Below, piece by piece: positions 58,128 through 64,000 of a stretch of DNA of 64,000 bases; positions within the stretch are counted from its first letter, which is position 1, and each line of letters opens with the position of its first letter. Origin of the DNA: Microstegium vimineum (Eukaryota; Streptophyta; Magnoliopsida; Poales; Poaceae); contig CM039121.1 of NCBI GenBank assembly GCA_022036555.1, positions 46,587,847-46,651,846 on the forward strand, given 5' to 3'. The notes beneath the pieces were generated by a model. That model made no database searches and was not told the origin of the DNA. It was given only the letters and a program-made list of their open reading frames with translations. The position numbers were made by a program, and so were the translations under genes.

Positions 58128-59000
58128 GATGGTCGTTTTTTTTCTTTTCTGCGGCGGGCAAACAGGGCCGCTTCGGTGGCGGGGTCACGGTTAATGGAGC
58201 ATTAACCGCAGCGGACAGGTTTGCCTGCTGCGATTAATCGATTAACTGAAGCGGGCACTGTAACGTGCCCGTCTCGGTTAATGGATTTACTACATCGGGC
58301 GTTGTAACTTGCCCGCTGCGGTTAATGCATTAACCGTGGCGGGCCTGATAATATGCCGGCCTCGGTAATTTGAAAAAAATATAAAAATAAAAACAGGATA
58401 CAACAGTTTCATTATTCAAATTCAAATTCAAATTCAATCCACATTTCACATATATATACACGAGACATCCACATATATATACACAAGACATTCACATATA
58501 TATATACAAGAGATCCATGCATTCACTTAATTAATTGTATATACACATGAAACCGGCGAAATTCTCACAAGACATACTTAGCAGTTGTTCATTCTCACTT
58601 CTCTCTCACAAACACACATACATATATACAAAAGTTCTCACAAACATCATCACTATCTATATCTTTGTAAAATCCATGTCAAAATTGTAATCCTTTAGAT
58701 TTAGCATGGTAGACCACTTCCTAAGTTTTTCGTACTTCGGGTCCTGCCCTAACGGACTTTAAGTGTTGAAGAACGGTTCCCCTTCGTATACGCATTTGTC
58801 TAAGACAAACTTACATAAGTCTGCCCTTGTTTGCTTGAAGCAGTGTGGTTTGCTTTGCACATTGATCCACCAGTCCATTCCTTTCTTGAGTTGCCGCCAG
58901 CTGTTGTGGTAGCCCTTGCACCACCTTAGGTGCTCGCAAGCGTAGAAGCCACAAAGCAGTGAATTGCCCGGTTGTTTGGCGCACTACACAAGAACACAAC
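58128..59000 (-). mobile_element. CACTA element fragment
   Basis: Subterminal motifs of the ACCGCAGCGG type (58155-58370) lie immediately beside the Gypsy LTR, so the CACTA end was lost or interrupted there. A minus-strand Ulp1-like remnant follows. The layout parallels the element at 17779-20672. The right limit is unclear. Confidence 0.7.
58680..59000 (-). pseudogene. CACTA ORF1 Ulp1-like fragment
   Basis: Minus-strand translation gives CAKQPGNSLLCGFYACEHL, the segment with the Ulp1 active-site cysteine, then RADLCKFVLDKCVYEGEPFF and, after an in-frame stop, a KYEKLRKWSTMLNLKDYNF block. It is clearly homologous to the 18260-18580 remnant. Confidence 0.75.
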
Positions 59001-59888
59001 CGTTAGAACACATGTATATATATGCAGATATATAGAATGATCATTTGATGAAAACGACAGCAGTCGGAGGAGGGGTGCTGCCGCATCCGCAGCAGTCGCA
59101 GCAGTCGGAGGAGGGGTGTGGGTGCAGGAGAGAGAGAGAGAGGAGGGAGTGGAATGGGGCAGGCGGAAATGATGATGCGGGGGCGCGCGTGGTGGATTTA
59201 GGGGGTGGGGTACGCGCGGGCGTCCCGGCCAGCCCAGTTGCGGTCCGACGGACGTTCGACGCCGTCTCTTAGCATTACCGATAAATAAAGGAGAAAGAAT
59301 AGAAATATTGCTACATACGTCACCATATAGATTACAGCAGCTGAAAAATAGGAGACGTAAAAGGACATTACCATGGATACATGACACAGACACGGTCACG
59401 TAATTAGCTAGCCACGTGGTTACGTGACCAGTTATTGGACCGAACAGGTATAGGACACGTACCCGTAAGATTGAGCCGAATTAGATTAGATTTGTTTTGT
59501 TCGGCTATTTCTAATTCATGTAAAGGGAAGACCAACCGCCCTATAATATAAATATAAAGGGTGACGGCCGATTGACAGCACACAATCGAACTTATCAATA
59601 TACATCTACTATTTTCTTATCATATTTTCCAATCTACTATTTCTTCTCGTTCTTCGTTGTCGACGATATTTATCGCTTCAATGATGGCGTAGCCCTAGAG
59701 CGGTCAGGCCGGCTAGGGCATCCCATTGCCGCCGCACGTCCTGATGGGGTCCCTCCCGGGCGTGTGGGGTTTCGGGTCTCAAGAGACCTCGTTGGCGTGT
59801 CTAGGGTATCGCGCTCCCGACGAGGCTCCTCCGGCGACATGTCCTGCGTATCGCGCTCATCGCCGGGGGCACACGGTGACGTGTTCGT
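59001..59888. other. LTR- or promoter-like DNA, no gene recognised
   Basis: A GA-rich, then GC-rich stretch (59040-59275) is followed by a TATAATATAAATATAAAGG sequence near 59542 and a pyrimidine-rich leader. This resembles the promoter end of an LTR, but no second LTR was found. Confidence 0.35.
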
Positions 59889-60437
59889 GTGAGCTCTAAA
59901 ATTATTGCTTATGAGAGCTCAAGTGAGAATATAGCTGCTAGCGCTTCTGAAGATGTTTCATGTGGTGTGACAGTTCCTACTCCAATGATTACTGCTAGGG
60001 TCCCTGAGTTTCCAAGTGATGTCACTTGTAACATTCCAATAGCTATATCTGCTATTTCTGAAACTCAACCTGTGATTATTGGTACTTACGGGAACTCTGA
60101 TAACAATTCTTCTAATGGTTCTACTTCCACCATTAAAGATGAATTTATTATGTCATCCGAGAGTGCAATCAAAGTTTCTAATATTGCACCAAAGAGTGAG
60201 GACAAATCAGATGATGCTAGAGCTATGTCAAAGCCGAGGACGGCTTTGTTTCAAGAAAGGGAGAATGATGAGCCCATGACTTTTCAAGATGCTCATGTAT
60301 ACATGTCTAGCGACAATATAAATATAGTGGCTGATAATTCTATAATATCTTCTAGTCTTCAATTTGGGTCTATTATATTTAATGGGAAATATACCATGGA
60401 CATGGAGAAATTTACTATCGCCGGGTTGTCATCATAG
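59889..60437 (+). CDS. unidentified Ser-rich open frame, perhaps retroelement gag
   Basis: An open frame of 182 codons without an ATG start (GTG is first), rich in Ser, Asn, Ile and Asp, reading YESSSENIAASASEDVSCG and KSEDKSDDARAMSKP. Codon use is AT-rich, unlike the GC-rich genes here. No domain is recognised. It follows an LTR-like leader, so it may be retroelement coding sequence; it could also be chance. Confidence 0.25.
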   Translation: MSSKIIAYESSSENIAASASEDVSCGVTVPTPMITARVPEFPSDVTCNIPIAISAISETQPVIIGTYGNSDNNSSNGSTSTIKDEFIMSSESAIKVSNIAPKSEDKSDDARAMSKPRTALFQERENDEPMTFQDAHVYMSSDNINIVADNSIISSSLQFGSIIFNGKYTMDMEKFTIAGLSS

Positions 60438-60464
60438 ATCACTTTCAAGAAAGAAGGAATCTAA

Positions 60465-60520
60465 TGTCTTGAAGAAATACCTGGAAATCAGCACCTTGGA
60501 GTAGGTATTTCTTCAAGACA
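60465..60520. repeat. 18-bp perfect hairpin
   Basis: TGTCTTGAAGAAATACCT (60465-60482) and its exact inverse AGGTATTTCTTCAAGACA (60503-60520) are separated by 20 nt. It lies at the junction between the Ser-rich frame and the DUF538 fragment. Confidence 0.9.
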
Positions 60521-60661
60521 ATAAGCAACTGCACCCACCGGCGCAGAGCAGTCGCCGGAGCCGGAGGAGGGGGCGGTGCCGCTGCGGCATTCCTCCGTCG
60601 GACCAGTAAGCAAAGCCGCCAGCTCGAAATCGGAGGAGTCACTGCACCCACCTGCTCCTCC

Positions 60662-60986
60662 ATGGCCAGCAGCTACCTCCTCGTGCTCCTCCTGGTGTTG
60701 GCGGCCACGGCCGTAGCAGCAGCATCCGCCGGTGAGGCGTCCGGCGGAGGATGCGGCAACAACGCGACCGCAACGTCGTCGTCGCCGACGGCGTAAAAGA
60801 TGCTAGAGTTGTATGACTTCCCGCGGGGCATCCTGTCGGCGGGCGTGGCCGGGTACGAGCTCCGCGCGGACGGCAGCTTCGAGGTGTACTTCCCGCGGTG
60901 CTGCGAGTTCCTACTGGCCGGGGAGATGTTGGTCCGGTACGAGACCCGCGCGGGCAAGGTGGAGGCGGAGAGCGAGAGGGTGTGAG
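60662..60986 (+). pseudogene. DUF538 family gene fragment
   Basis: The start MASSYLLVLLLVLAATAV is a typical signal peptide. After a Ser/Thr/Ala-rich spacer there is an in-frame TAA (60794-60796), then in the same frame MLELYDFPRGILSAGVAGY, ELRADGSFEVYFPR, CEFLLAGEMLVRYETR, matching the first half of DUF538. The TAA falls where family members usually have Tyr before the EML-type motif. After KVEAESERV a stop ends the match, so the second half of the domain is missing. DUF538 proteins are small plant proteins, mostly secreted, of unknown function. Confidence 0.82.
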
Positions 60987-61718
60987 GCCATCGCCATTGG
61001 AGGAGAGGAGTGCTCGAGGTCGGAAGCGGAGGCGAGGAGCAGGGCTACGGGGCGGCGCCGGCGAGGAGCGGGCAAGGAAGCGTCTTTTTCGGAGCTCGCG
61101 AGTCGCGACTCTTCTTCGAAGCTCGCCAGATGCGTTGCGCGTGAGCTGTTGCCTGTTGGAGAGACTTCCTTTTGCGTCGTATACATTTCTATTGTGTGCT
61201 ACCCATTCCCGGCAATGGGTCTTGCTTTTGCATCCTAACTGTTGGAAACAGTCTTAGGGTGGCATGTGGCTTCACACTTGATCAACAGTTTTATCGAGTC
61301 AGATAGCCCTTTCATGCTCTTTTCTCTATAGTCTCCCTAGAGGCTTGGTACTCCCCTTTAAACTAAACATAGGTGAAGGATATGATAAACCCACGACTTG
61401 CAGGGTCGACGCGAATTGAAATTTGTCCTCCCACTTTTATCCCTTATTGGTGCTAACCATGTGCTTGTGTTGAAGTCACTTCACCACAAATTAAGTTGGT
61501 TGATACATTCCCTGCCTAAGGACACGTCCCTAAATGACTGCCACCAGAAGATTGAGCTTGATGATATATATAGGAGAAAGTTTTTTTGTTGTTGGACATA
61601 ATATCCATTCAGTTTAAAACACATTTTCTATGACACGAGAAAACATGTTTTTCCCTTAAATAAAAGAAAATAAAAGGAAAAACAAATAGCAAAAGGACAA
61701 GGATCGCACGACCATTGG
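60987..61718. other. intergenic, no gene recognised
   Basis: GC-rich DNA at first, then AT-rich. Short overlapping frames near 60900-61250 show no domain and are probably by-products of GC content. Confidence 0.4.
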
Positions 61719-62873
61719 TCACGCGAAATATTTCTTTAAATATCTGCCATTGATGGGCGACATAGGATGGAGTCCTTGGTGATCTATTAGCTGGTATGCA
61801 CCACCATCATAGACTTGCTCAATCATAAATGGCACTTCCCACTTTGGCTCAAATTTCCCTTTGGTCCTATGTGTAATGACAATAGGGCGTCGAAGAACAA
61901 GAACAAGTTCTCCTTTGCGGAAAACTCGTTGCTTAACAAGCTTGTCATAGGCTCTCACCATGTTTTGGCAAATATAGCTCAAGATTTTGCACTACATTAA
62001 GGCGATGTTCCTCCAAAGCGTCAAGCTCCTAGAACCAAAGCTGAATCTACTCATCGCTGGTGAGCTCATCATGAATAGCTACCCGTAATGATGGGAGTTG
62101 TACTTCAAGCGGCAAGACTGCCTTACTCCCATAGACAAGAGCATATGGTATGGATTGCGTTGGAGTGCGAGTGGTGACACTGTATGCCCATAGAGCCTCA
62201 AAGAGATGATCATACCAATCTCTTTTGTGCTTTGTGACTGTCTTTTTAAGTATCTTATCGAGGGTCTTATTAAATGCCTCAGCTAAACCATTTGTTTCTG
62301 GATAGTTGCCAGTGGAGCAATTCCATGCAATATTATACTTTGCTATGAATCTTTGCATATTATCTTATTTGAATGCCTTAGCATTGTCAGAAGTAATACG
62401 GCGTGGAACTCCAAAACGGTATATGATATGCCGCTCTAGAAAATTAATAACATTACCAGACTTCACTTCTCAAAGTGTGATAGCCTCTGCCCATTTAGAG
62501 AAGTAATCGGTTGATGCTAGAATATAGTGGTGTCCCCTGGATGAAGAGGGCTCAATGGATCCAATCACATTAATTCCCCAAGCATCAAATGGCCAAGAAG
62601 GAACTGTAGGATGAAGCGGAACAGGGGGTTCATGCTTGAATTTGTCATGAATTTCACAATTATGGCATGACTTGGCAATTTTAAGACAATCTGCCATGAT
62701 TTCAGGACAGTAATATCCAACCAATTTGATGCCATGGTACATCTTTGCTCCACTTTGATGCCCACCACATAATCCATGATGCATTTCCCATAGTATTTTA
62801 TTAGCTTCTTTTCTTGATACACATTGTAGGAGTATCTCTTGGCTGAAAGTCCGTCGGTATAAAATAACGATCT

Positions 62874-62875
<2 letters not shown>
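61719..62875 (-). pseudogene. Ty3/Gypsy integrase remnant
   Basis: Minus-strand pieces at 62865-62470, 62358-62047 and 61982-61719 show an HHCC zinc-binding region (EMHHGLCGGHQSGAKM, CLKIAKSCHNCEIH). The catalytic core has WGINVIGSIEPSSSRGHHY (Asn where the first Asp is expected), TSDNAKAF and NGLAEAFNKTL. The C-terminal part has KGELVLVLRRP and GRYLKKYF. In-frame stops lie between the pieces. Sequence upstream of the zinc region is replaced by an AT microsatellite. No LTR was found nearby. Confidence 0.85.

Positions 62876-62938
<63 letters not shown>
62876..62938. repeat. (AT)n microsatellite, 63 bp
   Basis: A perfect TA/AT run of about 31 units. It abuts the integrase remnant, and the open frame through it reads as an Ile-Tyr repeat. 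Confidence 0.97.
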
Positions 62939-62941
<3 letters not shown>

Positions 62942-63065
62942 GGAAGACGTTGTTGTAGTCTATGCCTTTCTATCACATCACTCTGGTACAGTCCCATGAT
63001 TAAAATAATCAAGGATAGCCAAATTAAGTTATTCTTGAAGAATTTTTATTATTAAAATAAGCTAT

Positions 63066-63163
63066 AATAAAAAGTGATATTTTACATAAATTTTGAAATA
63101 AGACAAGTGGTCAAACTTAGATTTAAAAAAATTAAACGAAGTATAATTTAGGATGGAGTTAGT
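63066..63163. mobile_element. Stowaway MITE, right half only
   Basis: AAGACAAGTGGTCAAACTTA and the terminal block GTATAATTTAGGATGGAGTT match the right halves of the Stowaway elements at 16654 and 44903. The left half is missing. Confidence 0.65.
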
Positions 63164-63400
63164 ATGTATAAAATATTTGAAACATTTATATCTCTAAATA
63201 AATTTATTATGAAAATAGGTTCATCGATCTATCTAATGATACTAATTATGTATCATAAATATAAAATCTAGTCAAATTTAAATAAGTTTTAATTTCTCAA
63301 AAAGCAATTTATTATATATAAAAATGATCGGTCTATCTCTTTCCTCTAAAATTTCTAAGGTGGTGTTTGAGTCTATCTCTTTCCTCTAGATTTCCTAAGG

Positions 63401-63755
63401 GGGTGTTTGTATCCGGTGACTAAAGTTTAGCAGGTGTCATATCGGGTGTTATGGTACTTATTAGAAGAACTAAATATGAGCTAATCATAAAAACTAATTA
63501 CGGAAGTCATGACTAATTCGTGTGACAAAGCTATTAAGCCTGATTAATCAGTCATTAGAACATATTTACTCTCGCACCACATTGTCCAATTATGGACTAA
63601 TTAGGTTTAATTGATGCAGTCTTTAAATTAGTCTAAATCTATGCAACTAGTTTTGTAATTAGTCCGTGCTTAATACTTCAAATTAGTGTCAAACCGATAC
63701 CGATGTGATAGGGACTAGTTTAGAGGGGTGAACCCTAAAACCTAGAGGGTATTTG
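63401..63755. mobile_element. MITE with CTAAAGTTTAG-type ends
   Basis: The left end reads GGGTGTTTGTATCCGGTGAC and the right end is an approximate inverse (TAGTTTAGAGGGGTGAACCC). Inner motifs GACTAATTCGTG and TTAATTAG-type phrases match a common grass MITE group. The right limit is approximate. Confidence 0.55.
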
Positions 63756-64000
63756 ATCCATGGACTAAAATTTAGGAATGTCACATCGAATGTTCCAGGT
63801 AGTCACTAGAGAGACTAAGCATAAGTTAATCCTGAGGCTAATTAGGGAAACCATAACTAATTCGTGAGACGAATCTATTATGCTTGATTAAGTAATTAAT
63901 TCATCAATAGCTCATGTTTACTGTATTATTATATTATCAAATCAGATAATATTATCAAATTAGACAAATCTATACCTAATAATAAAGAGCCAAAATTTCT
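63756..64000. mobile_element. second MITE of the same group, cut by the window edge
   Basis: ATTTGATCCATGGACTAAAA opens a second related element in direct orientation, with TAATTCGTGAGACGAATC inside. It runs beyond position 64000 or is broken near it. Confidence 0.5.

Noticed and set aside
60465..60520. Hairpin as a microRNA precursor
   Set aside because: The stem is only 18 bp with a 20-nt loop, too short for a plant pre-miRNA, and no conserved mature sequence is known to me.

Overview
The window is nuclear DNA from a grass. The evidence is GT-AG (and one GC-AG) introns, GC-rich first exons, a CYP89-type P450, an At1g33260-like kinase, and a dense load of grass transposons: Tourist and Stowaway MITEs, hAT and MULE foldbacks, CACTA, Copia, Gypsy, L1 and Helitron-like ends. 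A panicoid grass is plausible, but the sequence does not fix the species. No prokaryotic feature, rRNA, tRNA or CRISPR array was seen.

Layout: (i) 1-3.8 kb, a long-terminal-inverted-repeat element and MITEs. (ii) 4.07-8.44 kb (+), an intact ten-exon TMEM120-like membrane protein gene. (iii) 9.3-10 kb, nested MITEs. (iv) 10.6-13.0 kb (-), a two-exon receptor-like kinase whose 3' end runs into a decayed tandem copy of itself. (v) 13-24.6 kb, a transposon field with a MITE dimer, a CACTA element carrying DUF8039/Ulp1-like remnants, and a 5'-truncated L1 with a clear target duplication. (vi) 25.4-33.3 kb (+), a nearly complete BRR2/SNRNP200 spliceosomal helicase gene with one 1-nt frameshift. (vii) 33.6-34.4 kb, a decayed fragment of the TMEM120 gene. 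(viii) 35.25-43.0 kb (+), a CYP89-like P450 pseudogene split by a Copia element that itself carries a hAT foldback. (ix) 43.2-51.3 kb (-), a 14-exon gene for a double trypsin/Do-like protein, with a partial tandem duplication of its 3' end. (x) 51.7-64 kb, Helitron-like ends, Gypsy and CACTA fragments, a DUF538 gene fragment, a 63-bp AT microsatellite and terminal MITEs.

The likely functional host genes are the TMEM120-like gene, the kinase, BRR2 (if the frameshift is a sequence error) and the Do-like gene. They have unrelated roles: membrane protein, signalling, splicing and a probable pseudoprotease. They do not form a pathway. The rest is mainly a record of nested insertion, local duplication and decay.

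I found no convincing new multigene system. The most unusual signals are four short hairpins with near-identical loops and compensating stem changes (55310-55433), a start codon split by an intron in a Do-like protein whose catalytic triads are degraded, and the kinase tail rewritten by a broken tandem duplicate. Several small frameshifts could be assembly errors, and this is stated where it applies.
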